From: Marinicella marina
Lineage (GTDB): Bacteria > Pseudomonadota > Gammaproteobacteria > Xanthomonadales > Marinicellaceae
DNA length: 62,416 nt
Reading direction: 5' to 3'
Assembly (NCBI RefSeq): GCF_030065545.1
Contig: NZ_JASJNC010000011.1
Coordinates: 1-62,416, forward strand
Part shown: positions 17,639-26,057 of the stretch, in pieces
How the letters are laid out: every line of letters begins with the position of its first letter
Position numbering within the stretch: the first letter of the stretch is position 1
The notes under the pieces: model-generated
Seen by the model: the letters and a program-made list of their open reading frames with translations, nothing else
The model's database searches: none
What the model was told of the DNA's origin: nothing
Program-made: the position numbers and the translations under genes

Positions 17639-19030
17639 ATGAAAAAACTGCTATTGATTCTGACTTTGATGTGCCCTTATTCACTGCTGGCTGGTGATGT
17701 CATTGCTCGATTTGGGTTTGAAATAACTGATGATTTACCGATATTGGATGATCCTACTGGGTTTCCCTCCGATCGCCATACGCCTCGACCCATTGGTTCT
17801 ACTGCTTCTGCCCAGGGGTATTATGAATACTTACCGCCGGGCTATGATGAGGGTGATCAGGATTACCCACTGATCGTTTTCATTCATGGTTTGGGTGAGA
17901 ATGGTGATGGTGATGCTCAATTGGACGATTTGTTGGACAATGGTATTCCTAAACTGATTGATGACAATCAATGGGATGAGACGCGTCCATTTGTGGTGTT
18001 ATCTCCTCAAAACTCGCAAGGCAGTTGTACCCGTTCTGCTGCTATTTTTGACTTCATCAATTATGCCAAAGAACAATATCGCATCAATCCAAACAGGGTC
18101 TATTTAACGGGATTGAGTTGTGGCGCTATTGGTAGTTGGAACTATTTAGGCAATCATACCAATACCCAAATCGCAGCTGTGGTGCCCATTGCTGGAAATG
18201 GTAACAGTGCCTTCACCAATGGTGGTTGTGAGATGAATCGGGTGCCTATTTGGGCTTTTCATGGTGATAATGACAGCGTCGTCAATGTGGGTGGTACGAC
18301 CAACCCAATTAATAACCTTTTGGCTTGTTCTGATCCTGCACCCATCGACACCAGCATGGTGATTTATCCTGGGGTGGGGCATGATTCATGGACCAGAACC
18401 TATAACCTCTCAGCTGGTCATGACATCTACAGCTGGTTCTTGACCAAGAAAAACATGCAAGTGGTGGTTCCTGAGCCGCTGATGGTCGGTAATGACATCA
18501 AGGTGGACTTTGGCATAGCCTCTGGCGCCAGCCCCGATCCATGGAACAATGTATCCAACTTATCCGGTGCTGTCATTAATGCCTTAGATAACCAACTGAG
18601 CAGCACCACTGTGAGTTTTACAATAACTGACTCCTTTGATGGGACCAATCAAAATGGCATCGGCGCTAACAGCTTGGGCCTGCCTGAAATGGTCACTGCC
18701 GATAACTTTTGGGCGGGTTCATTTGATGGTCATGATGCCGCTTTGCTGGAATCTGCTGCGGTCACCATTTCTGGTTTGGATCAAATGGCTACATACGATT
18801 TAGAACTGTATGCGAGCAGAACCGGTGATGATGGTGGACGCTTCAGACTGACTCGTTATACCATTGGAGCCACTTCTTTGGATATGGAAGTTTCAGATAA
18901 CACCGCCGGTAGTGTCATTTTTGATGACATCAGTGGCAGTGACAGCATCATTCTGGAAATAACTGTCAGCCCAGATGGAACAGGGCGCTTTGCTTACTTG
19001 GGTGGGTTAAAGTTATCAAGGATTGAATGA
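17639..19030 (+). CDS. Secreted esterase, PHB depolymerase-like fold
   Basis: A 463-residue exported alpha/beta hydrolase. Residues 1-18 are a signal peptide; the mature protein starts with DVIARFGFE, a nine-residue motif resembling the GFE tails of other proteins here. The hydrolase core (about 55-275) has an oxyanion strand LIVFIHGLGENG, nucleophile S160 in GLSCG, acid D212 (HGDND) and base H248 (PGVGHDSW): a complete triad of the esterase/depolymerase type. Residues ~290-463 form a beta-rich accessory domain (KVDFGIASGASPDPWNN and SGLDQMATYDLELYASR) as seen on many secreted hydrolases. The substrate is unknown; a polyester or acyl-carbohydrate is likely. It stands alone with its own promoter region. 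Confidence 0.85.
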   Translation: MKKLLLILTLMCPYSLLAGDVIARFGFEITDDLPILDDPTGFPSDRHTPRPIGSTASAQGYYEYLPPGYDEGDQDYPLIVFIHGLGENGDGDAQLDDLLDNGIPKLIDDNQWDETRPFVVLSPQNSQGSCTRSAAIFDFINYAKEQYRINPNRVYLTGLSCGAIGSWNYLGNHTNTQIAAVVPIAGNGNSAFTNGGCEMNRVPIWAFHGDNDSVVNVGGTTNPINNLLACSDPAPIDTSMVIYPGVGHDSWTRTYNLSAGHDIYSWFLTKKNMQVVVPEPLMVGNDIKVDFGIASGASPDPWNNVSNLSGAVINALDNQLSSTTVSFTITDSFDGTNQNGIGANSLGLPEMVTADNFWAGSFDGHDAALLESAAVTISGLDQMATYDLELYASRTGDDGGRFRLTRYTIGATSLDMEVSDNTAGSVIFDDISGSDSIILEITVSPDGTGRFAYLGGLKLSRIE

Positions 19031-19188
19031 TTCTATACAATGGGGTGTGATTCAATGGTGGCGAAATAACGATTGGGAAAAATCAAGACAATTCCCTTGC
19101 GTCCTACGGTAGCCTAATCCATCCCAAGCACTTGGATAATACCTCAGTTTAAATTAGAATTAAATCTCACCTCAATGGACAAAACCTA

Positions 19189-20289
19189 ATGGATTACTTC
19201 ATTAAATCAATTTTAACTTTGGCTTCATGCCTGACAGCCTTTACCAGCTTTGCAGGTACGACTTTTACAGTGGAATCAAATACAGATGGCTCTCACCGAA
19301 TCGTTTTGAGCAGTGATGAAGTCAGTGATGTGAAAGCTGCGCAGGCTTTGATATCAGAACGTGCCAATGAGGTTTGTGGTGATCAATTTGTGGTTTTAGG
19401 TCGTTATGAATTTTCAAAGAAAGAATCATTGAATGCTCCTGATAATCAAGAAGCCGTTACTTTTGAATTAGATCAAGAACTGACATGTGAAGATGAACCT
19501 ATTGAACAATCAAGAACTGAGAAAAATTCAGATGTTGTTTTTGTGGCTGATGACCAGCTCAAGCAACAAGCCATGAGTGCCTTCGATACTTACAAAGGAT
19601 TATTGAATAAAAAGAAATACAAAACAGCTTATGAGATGTTAACTGCTGTGAACCAGAACATCTCACCTTATAAGCGCTGGAAGAAAGATAAACAGGCGTT
19701 TCGTAAAAGTGTTGGAGGGGCTGGTGAGTTTGTTGATTTGAAACTGACTTGGTATAAAGACCCACCAAATGCGGCAGGTCCTGGTATTTATGTGGCATTT
19801 GATTATGGTTGTGTTTATCCAAACCTTGAACTCTGTTCAGGGGTATTGATTTTTCATCAAGACGAGTCAGGCGAGTTCAAAGTCATCAGGGAAGAGACCA
19901 ATATGATGGATAAGGAAGCGGCAGCATCCATGTCTGAAGTAAATTTCTCAGTGAGACCACATCAGACAGCAGGCATCAGTTCAGAGCAGTGGGCAAATTA
20001 CTATCAGCTGGCCACCATCAAATACAGTGGTGCTGTTTACAGTTATGAAGACAAGTGTACGACCCAAGTGGCCGCAAAAGACATCAATGCCAATATTTAC
20101 TTTACTCAGCCTTGTCATTCAGCACATCCTGCATGGGTGACCATTTATGTTATTGAGGAGAATCAACACTTAAGACTTGGGCAAATTGGCTATTTTGCTG
20201 GAAGTGAATCTGCCTTTGCAGAAATGTACAAGGCCTATGGTGTGCTCAGAGAGCAAATGATTGAGGATATGAGGCAACCTAGAGATTAA
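19189..20289 (+). CDS. Exported DUF4019-like protein
   Basis: A 366-residue protein with a signal peptide (ends TSFAG, about residue 23). After an N-terminal beta-rich part with two Cys comes a segment (about 125-225: AFDTYKGLLNKKKYKTAYEMLTAVNQNISPYKRWKKDKQAFRKSVGGAG) that fits the DUF4019 pattern, a small NTF2-like periplasmic domain of unknown function. The C-terminal part repeats the style (QWANYYQLATIKYSGAVYSYEDKCTTQVAAKD) with paired cysteines. It is probably periplasmic. No strong ribosome-binding site precedes the ATG. It is followed by small envelope genes in the same direction, but gaps of 130 bp argue against one tight operon. Confidence 0.65.
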   Translation: MDYFIKSILTLASCLTAFTSFAGTTFTVESNTDGSHRIVLSSDEVSDVKAAQALISERANEVCGDQFVVLGRYEFSKKESLNAPDNQEAVTFELDQELTCEDEPIEQSRTEKNSDVVFVADDQLKQQAMSAFDTYKGLLNKKKYKTAYEMLTAVNQNISPYKRWKKDKQAFRKSVGGAGEFVDLKLTWYKDPPNAAGPGIYVAFDYGCVYPNLELCSGVLIFHQDESGEFKVIREETNMMDKEAAASMSEVNFSVRPHQTAGISSEQWANYYQLATIKYSGAVYSYEDKCTTQVAAKDINANIYFTQPCHSAHPAWVTIYVIEENQHLRLGQIGYFAGSESAFAEMYKAYGVLREQMIEDMRQPRD

Positions 20290-20421
20290 TTTGAGCTCAA
20301 CAGGGTAGATGCAAATTGATTTTTCTTTTAGTATTAAAAGATTAGTTTTTAAGAATTCCTATGAATTAATAAGGATAAAGAAACCCAGATTTATAGAAGC
20401 TACTGAAGAAGGAGAATATAC

Positions 20422-20763
20422 ATGGAAGAATTAGGCGTGATTTTTTATTTAATATTGGTTTTTTTACTGTTCTTTGGGGTGCCTATTAAGCACCTAATTG
20501 CGCTGTTTGGCAGTGAAGAAAAATTAGCTCAGCTCTATGAAAACCCAGAGGACTATAGGGACTTGGCTTTGATTCAGGTCGCTAATATGGTGTTTCTGTT
20601 CTTGGTGTATTTAGGGGCCTGGTTGATGTTACGGAATGCAGGCCCGGGTAGTTTCAATGGCATTATGCTTTTACCATTTATAGTCATCTATTTTACTGTG
20701 ATGGTAATCCACCAGAAAAAAATCAACAGACTGGCAAGAAACAATGAGGCGCGTTGGGAATGA
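20422..20763 (+). CDS. Small membrane protein
   Basis: A 113-residue protein with three likely membrane helices: residues 5-22 (VIFYLILVFLLFFGVPI), 52-71 (VANMVFLFLVYLGAWLML) and 80-97 (IMLLPFIVIYFTVMVI). A charged C-terminus (KKINRLARNNEARWE) probably sits in the cytoplasm. A strong AAGGAG lies 8-9 bases before the ATG. No family is recognised. It lies between the DUF4019-like and lipoprotein genes. Confidence 0.7.
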   Translation: MEELGVIFYLILVFLLFFGVPIKHLIALFGSEEKLAQLYENPEDYRDLALIQVANMVFLFLVYLGAWLMLRNAGPGSFNGIMLLPFIVIYFTVMVIHQKKINRLARNNEARWE

Positions 20764-20863
20764 AAACAATGAGGCCAGTGATGCTGATTATCCGAAAGTC
20801 AAGGCGTCAGTTCCTTGGAAGTAAGGTAAATCCAAATTTAAAAATATCAATGAGAGTGAAAAT

Positions 20864-21592
20864 ATGAAGTTCAAATTAAAAATTATTTTGTTATTAATGA
20901 TTGTCCTGCTTAAAGGATGTGCAACTCAAGGTGTAAAAACTTTGGCAGCCATAGACGAAACCAAAAGGGTTTTAGTGGTTTCAACAATGGGTGATGATTA
21001 TGAATTGATGCACATTGGGTTCACTGTTTTTTCGAATAAATTTAATACCATCGATGTCAGTGATTGGCAGATCGATGATGTTGTTGAAGAGAAAGTGAGT
21101 GAGTTCATTACTGATGAGAGGTTCGAACTGGTTTCACATGATATATCCTCATTAAAAAACAACATGGAAAAATTAGAAAATAGTTTTTGGTCAGGTAATA
21201 TTGTTTTTAAAGGATTTGATGAAAAGATTTTTCCATATGCTTTAAAAGAAAATTTTGACATGGTTTTATTTATACATTCTGTGGTGACGGAGGACCCTGT
21301 TTATTTCACTGGCTTGAATGTGGGTGGTTTTGGGTTGTATAAAAGAAGCGCATTCGGCAGGCCAAGTGCGAAATATTATGCGATCAGTTCAGTTTCTTTA
21401 TACGATGCCACAACAAGAAAAAAAATAGCCGGAACAATGAAAACAATGTCAAACTTCACAACCAAATACCACAATAATAGAGGTGTTGAGACTATTGGTT
21501 ATTCGGATATCACGGAAGACAAAAATGTCATGTTTGAATTGATTTTGAATGGTGTAAAGCATCAATTGAAAGTTTTAGGAGTGATGAAATAA
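20864..21592 (+). CDS. Predicted lipoprotein
   Basis: A 242-residue protein with a lipoprotein signal peptide; the lipobox Cys is C19 in VLLKGCATQ. The mature part has alternating strands and helices: KRVLVVSTMGDDYELMHIGFTVF, DWQIDDVVEEKVSEFI, FDMVLFIHSVVTEDP and AISSVSLYDATTRKKIAG. The layout resembles lipoproteins that assemble at the outer membrane with a TolB-N-like or flavodoxin-like fold, but the family is not certain. It would be anchored by its lipid. Its neighbours are other envelope proteins of unknown role. Confidence 0.7.
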   Translation: MKFKLKIILLLMIVLLKGCATQGVKTLAAIDETKRVLVVSTMGDDYELMHIGFTVFSNKFNTIDVSDWQIDDVVEEKVSEFITDERFELVSHDISSLKNNMEKLENSFWSGNIVFKGFDEKIFPYALKENFDMVLFIHSVVTEDPVYFTGLNVGGFGLYKRSAFGRPSAKYYAISSVSLYDATTRKKIAGTMKTMSNFTTKYHNNRGVETIGYSDITEDKNVMFELILNGVKHQLKVLGVMK

Positions 21593-21608
21593 ATCAATCA
21601 AATGTACA

Positions 21609-21631
21609 AATCAACGTCTCTGAATCCGTTG
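21609..21631. repeat. REP-like unit
   Basis: AATCAACGTCTCTGA followed by ATCCGTTG. It is the reverse-orientation form of the dispersed unit, placed between two genes. Confidence 0.45.
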
Positions 21632-21691
21632 TTTTTATAATACTTGGGCTGAAACACTGGTTGGTAACAAAAGGAATAGGATAAGGAAACT

Positions 21692-22921
21692 GTGAATAAA
21701 TACATCAAAGTCATTTTGTTGTTGGTGGTTGTCATCAGCATCGCTGTCAATATCATTAAACAACAAAACAACGAGCTAAAAGATCAATCGGTAGAGATAC
21801 AACCGGAACCAGTCGGGCAGCCCAATGTAATCAGTCAGGCTGAGGAACAGCCGGCACCAGTGGTGTTTGATCAGCAAAAGTGGCAAGCAGAACAAGATAA
21901 AATGATGGCAGAGCAAGCTAAGTTGTGGCTGTCTTTTTTGAGTCGCCGCGAGGTTCAGCCGATGAAAGATGATCCCAGTTATATTGAGGCCTATCGGGAC
22001 TATGTGTATTACGAAGGGTGTATGATGATGATAGGCAATGCGTTATACGATGAAGACCCCTTCCAATATGTCCTTGGTGGAAGAACTTTCGAAGAAATAC
22101 CAGCAGCACAACAACAAACCCTGGTAAATCGTTTAGATCGATGCGTTCAGCTTTCTGATTTCAGCACGGGTGTCTACTATGCTGAAGTGGCCAGAAAACA
22201 ATTACAAGCGCGGTATCAGGCCATCAAGCCCAAAACAGCCAAAGAACGCAGCCTTGAGGCCACCTTGAATCTGCTCAGAGATTTTAGGGAAAACCACAAT
22301 CGATTAAGAAATGCCCGAGCAGGAGAAGACATCGATGTGAACCTGCGGTTTGAACTATGGGATATCAGAAAAACACTGGAACAACAAATGCCACAACCCC
22401 TCAGCCTATTTGGTGGCTATTCTGAAGCCGATCAGCTGTTGGTGGATGAACTGAACCAACAAATTGCTGAAATAGATCAGCGCTTGGAGGACAACAAGTT
22501 CATCGATACCGAGTGGATAACTGAACTCGAAGCGGTGAAAGAGCAACTGACCGCACAAATCATACATGAACTGGTCAACACCACCTCATCCGATGCTTAT
22601 TTGGCGATTTATGGCATGTTGACCGAGCAGTACACCCAAATCGAAGCGCCGGAAATTGCCGCGCAACTCACTGGCGGCATAATTATCATTCCTGACAAGT
22701 ACGCCAGCTTTCTGGAACCAGTGGTGGTGCATTTCAGGGCCTGTGAGTTGTCACATCCCTGTGATCTAAACTCAAGGCTGGCTGAGAACCTTTGTTTGAA
22801 CTTCGCCAGAGAAAATGCACCCTTGGCGTGTGAAACAGGTGTGATTGATTATTATTTAAATCATCACCTCTCAGCCAATCAGTTGCTTGATGTTGAACAC
22901 ATAATCACGGGAGGGTACTAA
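21692..22921 (+). CDS. Membrane-anchored protein with C-terminal four-Cys domain
   Basis: A 409-residue protein from a GTG at 21692, preceded by AAGGAAA. One N-terminal helix (VILLLVVVISIAVNIIK) anchors it; the rest should be periplasmic. Residues 30-70 are a Gln/Pro/Glu-rich linker, then long helices (about 60-330). The C-terminal ~60 residues hold a cysteine pattern A-C-E-x5-C-x7-L-A-E-N-L-C-L-x9-A-C that is repeated in the next gene, so the two are distant paralogues. The next gene starts 1 bp after its stop and takes its Shine-Dalgarno (GGAGG) from inside this gene, so they are coupled. Function is unknown. Confidence 0.7.
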   Translation: MNKYIKVILLLVVVISIAVNIIKQQNNELKDQSVEIQPEPVGQPNVISQAEEQPAPVVFDQQKWQAEQDKMMAEQAKLWLSFLSRREVQPMKDDPSYIEAYRDYVYYEGCMMMIGNALYDEDPFQYVLGGRTFEEIPAAQQQTLVNRLDRCVQLSDFSTGVYYAEVARKQLQARYQAIKPKTAKERSLEATLNLLRDFRENHNRLRNARAGEDIDVNLRFELWDIRKTLEQQMPQPLSLFGGYSEADQLLVDELNQQIAEIDQRLEDNKFIDTEWITELEAVKEQLTAQIIHELVNTTSSDAYLAIYGMLTEQYTQIEAPEIAAQLTGGIIIIPDKYASFLEPVVVHFRACELSHPCDLNSRLAENLCLNFARENAPLACETGVIDYYLNHHLSANQLLDVEHIITGGY

Positions 22922-22922
22922 A

Positions 22923-23804
22923 ATGAAATACGGTATATTGTTAACAGTGATTCTGGCTATTGCGCTCATCTGGTATTTCACTCAAGATCAATTGCCAGAA
23001 CAGACCAATGATCAAACGCAAGCGACCACTCCTGAAAAAGTAGACCCAAGCCTATGGAAAAATGATTCTGCACCGATTGAACCACTGAAAGAGCCGGTTG
23101 AAACACCCACCACCAATCAGACCCAAATGCCTGAAGCTGGGTCTGAATACTGGCCTGAAGGTCAGACTTTTCATCAAGATCCAGTGATTGATGCATTCAT
23201 GGGCATGATTGAGTATTCATTGTGCAATGAATATATGTCGCCAGATAAAAACAATGGAATCAATGTCAGTGACTTGAGTGAACAACAAAAAGATCACCTC
23301 ATGTCACATTTCAAGCAATGTGAAGCACAACAAGAGCAGATTAAAAATTACTCGAAACAAAAACTTTTGGCCAAAATGAGTGAACCTGAATTCCGTAAAA
23401 GATTTGAAGCATTTTTTAGTGGTGCTGAAACATACACGCCAGAACAAGTGGTTAACATTTACTCAGAAATCAACAAGAAAACCGGCATGGAACTGCTGAT
23501 CACCGCCAACATGTACAAGCGCTTTTTTCAGCAAGAAATCACTCCGAAAGTAAAAGCTCAACTGCAGGCCCATGATCAAGCCATGGTCGAATACGTCATC
23601 AAACAGTCAAGCTTCTTGGTGGCTTGTGAACGTGGTGCTGATTGTAGCGCTGACAGTGCGCTGATGAACAACATGTGTCTGGAATATGAGCAAGGCTGTG
23701 GTCTGGACTTCAATACCTTCGTCAACACCCACTACATACCAGGCATCCGCAACGAAATCCAGATAACTAAAAATCTGCTCAAAAACTTGTTTAATTTCAA
23801 TTAG
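22923..23804 (+). CDS. Membrane-anchored paralogue with four-Cys domain
   Basis: A 293-residue protein with a single N-terminal helix (YGILLTVILAIALIWYF), a Pro/Gln/Thr-rich linker up to about residue 75, then a mainly helical periplasmic domain. The C-terminal A-C-E-x4-C-x7-M-N-N-M-C-L-x5-G-C matches the cysteine pattern of the gene before it, and the segment after it (FNTFVNTHY) aligns with IDYYLNHHL. It is preceded by GGAGG and lies 1 bp after its partner's stop. The pair probably acts together in the envelope, perhaps as a heteromer. No family is recognised. Confidence 0.7.
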   Translation: MKYGILLTVILAIALIWYFTQDQLPEQTNDQTQATTPEKVDPSLWKNDSAPIEPLKEPVETPTTNQTQMPEAGSEYWPEGQTFHQDPVIDAFMGMIEYSLCNEYMSPDKNNGINVSDLSEQQKDHLMSHFKQCEAQQEQIKNYSKQKLLAKMSEPEFRKRFEAFFSGAETYTPEQVVNIYSEINKKTGMELLITANMYKRFFQQEITPKVKAQLQAHDQAMVEYVIKQSSFLVACERGADCSADSALMNNMCLEYEQGCGLDFNTFVNTHYIPGIRNEIQITKNLLKNLFNFN

Positions 23805-23815
23805 AAACAGTACTT

Positions 23816-23844
23816 ATTGGGGTCAGTAAATTAATCAATGGGTC
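23816..23844. repeat. REP-like unit, degenerate
   Basis: ATTGGGGTCAG, then AATCAATGGGTC. Two partial copies of the dispersed unit lie just after the four-Cys pair and before the convergent kinase gene. Confidence 0.4.
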
Positions 23845-23850
23845 AATCAC

Positions 23851-25131
23851 TTACTTGATCGGCAAATCCCGTAAACTGACAGTGGTTCCCTTATTGTGGG
23901 TACTCATTTCGAAAGTAATGTTCTGGTGTTCGCAAAGCCGGTCCACCAATGATAATCCAATGCCAAAGCCCTGGCTGTCGGGGCCTTTCATCAAAGGTTT
24001 TTTAACATGCGGCTGGAGCGCGTCTTCAATGCCTTTTCCGGTGTCTGTTACACTCAGTACATTGTTCTTGAATTGGATGGTGACGGTGCCTTGGTGGGTG
24101 TATTGAAAGGCGTTACCGATCAGGTTTGATAATAAAATCACCAATTCAGCTTCATGCATCAATAACTGAGTGTCTGCAGCGACATCAATGATCACTTCAA
24201 CAGCTTTGTCTGCAATGTGTTTTGATTGTTGTAAGACCACTTTTTCAACCACCGGCAACAGTTTAATGGCGGGCACATGTTGTGGTGTTTTCTCCCTGGC
24301 CAAAGACAACAAAGTCACCACGGTTTGTTCCATCTGAACGCAGGCAAAGTCTATTTGTAGGAGGGTTTTGAGCTGTTGTTTGTCCAGTGTTTTTGTTTGT
24401 TGTAGCAAGAGTTCAACTGAGCTTTTGATCACTGCTATGGGGGTTCTGAGCTCATGACTGACATCACGGGTAAAGTGCTGTTCTCTGCTGACGAAGTAGG
24501 TCACCCGGTTGATCAGTTGTTTGATGGCCTCTGCCAATTGTCTGACTTCATGTTCAGCTTGGTTGGATGGGAAATCATCAGGCAGTTTGTTGGGTTCTAA
24601 TAATGCCACAGAATCGGCCAGTTGAGTCATTGGCCTGGCGGTTCTTTTGGCCAGTTTGAAAGCAAAATAGACCGCCAATATCGTCACTAAGGTCGCGATG
24701 ACTGACAGTGACAAGACAATGAATCTGGTGTGCGAACGCACCATCAACATGTCACTGACTTCAGAAATCAAAAAAGGTCCCTGGTTTTGGTTAAACCGAT
24801 GGATGTGAAAGTATCGCTCACCGGTGCCTTGCAGTTCAACCCGATCAGGTTCCGTTGCCAGAACTTGGCTGATTTCGGCCGGTAAATCATCACTGGATGC
24901 ATAAAATCTCATGTAAGCAAATCGTGGTTCCGGCCAACTACCATGGGTGGCCTCCGCTGCCGACATATGTTCTGCTTCAGCCTGAAGGTGTAAATCAAAA
25001 TATTCATCTTCAATCGTATAGGCGATCAGAAAATTAACCGCACTGAACAGCACTGCACTGACCACCGCGAAGCCAATGAAATTTCGGATGATGATGCTTT
25101 GTAGGCTGGTTGTTGGCTTGTTTTTAGTCAT
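23851..25131 (-). CDS. Sensor histidine kinase
   Basis: A 426-residue membrane sensor kinase of the OmpR-partner class. Helix 1 is at about 13-35 and helix 2 at about 150-172, enclosing a ~110-residue periplasmic sensor without a recognised domain. A HAMP linker follows (KLAKRTARPMTQLADSVA), then the phosphorylation site H226 in RDVSHELRTPIAVIK. The ATPase part shows N-box NLIGNAFQYTHQG, G1 box DTGKGIED and G2-type GFGIGLSLV. All key residues are present. It lies 3 bp after its response regulator, so both are made from one transcript. The input is unknown; its periplasmic loop and target candidates are envelope-related. Confidence 0.92.
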   Translation of the reverse strand: MTKNKPTTSLQSIIIRNFIGFAVVSAVLFSAVNFLIAYTIEDEYFDLHLQAEAEHMSAAEATHGSWPEPRFAYMRFYASSDDLPAEISQVLATEPDRVELQGTGERYFHIHRFNQNQGPFLISEVSDMLMVRSHTRFIVLSLSVIATLVTILAVYFAFKLAKRTARPMTQLADSVALLEPNKLPDDFPSNQAEHEVRQLAEAIKQLINRVTYFVSREQHFTRDVSHELRTPIAVIKSSVELLLQQTKTLDKQQLKTLLQIDFACVQMEQTVVTLLSLAREKTPQHVPAIKLLPVVEKVVLQQSKHIADKAVEVIIDVAADTQLLMHEAELVILLSNLIGNAFQYTHQGTVTIQFKNNVLSVTDTGKGIEDALQPHVKKPLMKGPDSQGFGIGLSLVDRLCEHQNITFEMSTHNKGTTVSLRDLPIK

Positions 25132-25134
25132 GGT

Positions 25135-25827
25135 TCAGCTTTCTGCCTGAAGTGAAAAACCAATGCCATGGTGCGTTTTGATCATGGCAAAATCAAAGGG
25201 CTTATCCACCACCGTCCTTAATTGATAAATGTGGCTGCGGATGGCATCTGATTCTGTGGGTTCATCACCCCACAACTTTTGACTGATCTCAGAGCGGGTC
25301 ACTTCCCGAGGATAGGCTTCAGCCAACAAAGCCAACAGCTTAAAGCTCATGGCATGCAGTTCCAGCAAGTTGCCACCCCGATGCGCTGTTTGTTGTTGCA
25401 AATCCACTGACAAATCGCCAATGGTGATTATGCTGCTTTTGTTGAAACCGTTGCGCTTGGCAAGGGCCAGACAACGCATGTGCAACTCCTTGAGTTCAAA
25501 CGGTTTGGTCAGGTAATCATCGGCGCCATTTTCAAATCCTTTAATTTTGTCATCCAGTGTGTCTCGGGCGGTTAACATGATGATGGGGATGTGGCGTTTA
25601 GATTTCTGGCGAATCACTGAACACACCATCAGACCGTCCAGTCCTGGCAACATGACATCAAGGATAATGACATCATAATAGTTCTCTAAAGCCAGGCTCA
25701 GGCCCTGTGTGCCCGTGTAGGCAAAATCCGTGATGTATCCCAGCTGTTCAAAATAGCGACTGATGTTATGGGCTATTTCTCTTTGGTCTTCAATGACCAG
25801 TACAGATAGATTGTGTTCAGCTTGCAT
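25135..25827 (-). CDS. OmpR-family response regulator
   Basis: A 230-residue two-domain regulator. The receiver domain (1-120) has the acidic pocket E13-D14, phospho-acceptor D57 (ILDVMLPGLDG), T/S at ITMLTARD-like MLTARD and K107 in YLTKPFEL. A winged helix of the OmpR/PhoB type follows (LHAMSFKLLALLAEAYPREVTRSEISQKLWG, DAIRSHIYQLRTVVDKPFD, IKTHHGIGFSL). The kinase follows 3 bp downstream. It is transcribed away from the PfpI gene, and the intervening DNA has tandem GTGAAAT sites, the kind of direct repeat this class binds. Confidence 0.93.
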   Translation of the reverse strand: MQAEHNLSVLVIEDQREIAHNISRYFEQLGYITDFAYTGTQGLSLALENYYDVIILDVMLPGLDGLMVCSVIRQKSKRHIPIIMLTARDTLDDKIKGFENGADDYLTKPFELKELHMRCLALAKRNGFNKSSIITIGDLSVDLQQQTAHRGGNLLELHAMSFKLLALLAEAYPREVTRSEISQKLWGDEPTESDAIRSHIYQLRTVVDKPFDFAMIKTHHGIGFSLQAES

Positions 25828-25975
25828 CAGATTTCAGGTGTTTGTATGCCAAGCCATATCAATGGGCTGGGTTCTTTTGTATTCAATGGGATTGATTATA
25901 ACCTGTGGGTTCAACACCCTACATTATAGCAACAATCTCGCCGCTTTAAACTGCCATTAAGTTCACACCCAAAAT

Positions 25976-26015
25976 TGTGAAATGAATGTGAAATCCACTT
26001 AACAGTCATTTCACA
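25976..26015 (+). promoter_or_regulatory. Candidate response-regulator box (GTGAAAT repeats)
   Basis: GTGAAAT occurs at 25977-25983 and again at 25988-25994, exactly 11 bp apart. Its reverse complement ATTTCAC is at 26008-26014; the outer arms TGTGAAATGA and TCATTTCACA form a perfect 10-bp inverted repeat. OmpR-type regulators bind direct half-sites spaced about one helical turn. It lies between the divergent regulator and PfpI genes. Binding is inferred. Confidence 0.55.
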
Positions 26016-26057
26016 GATGGCGACATAAAGTCATTGTTTTTACTTTGGAGAACACCA

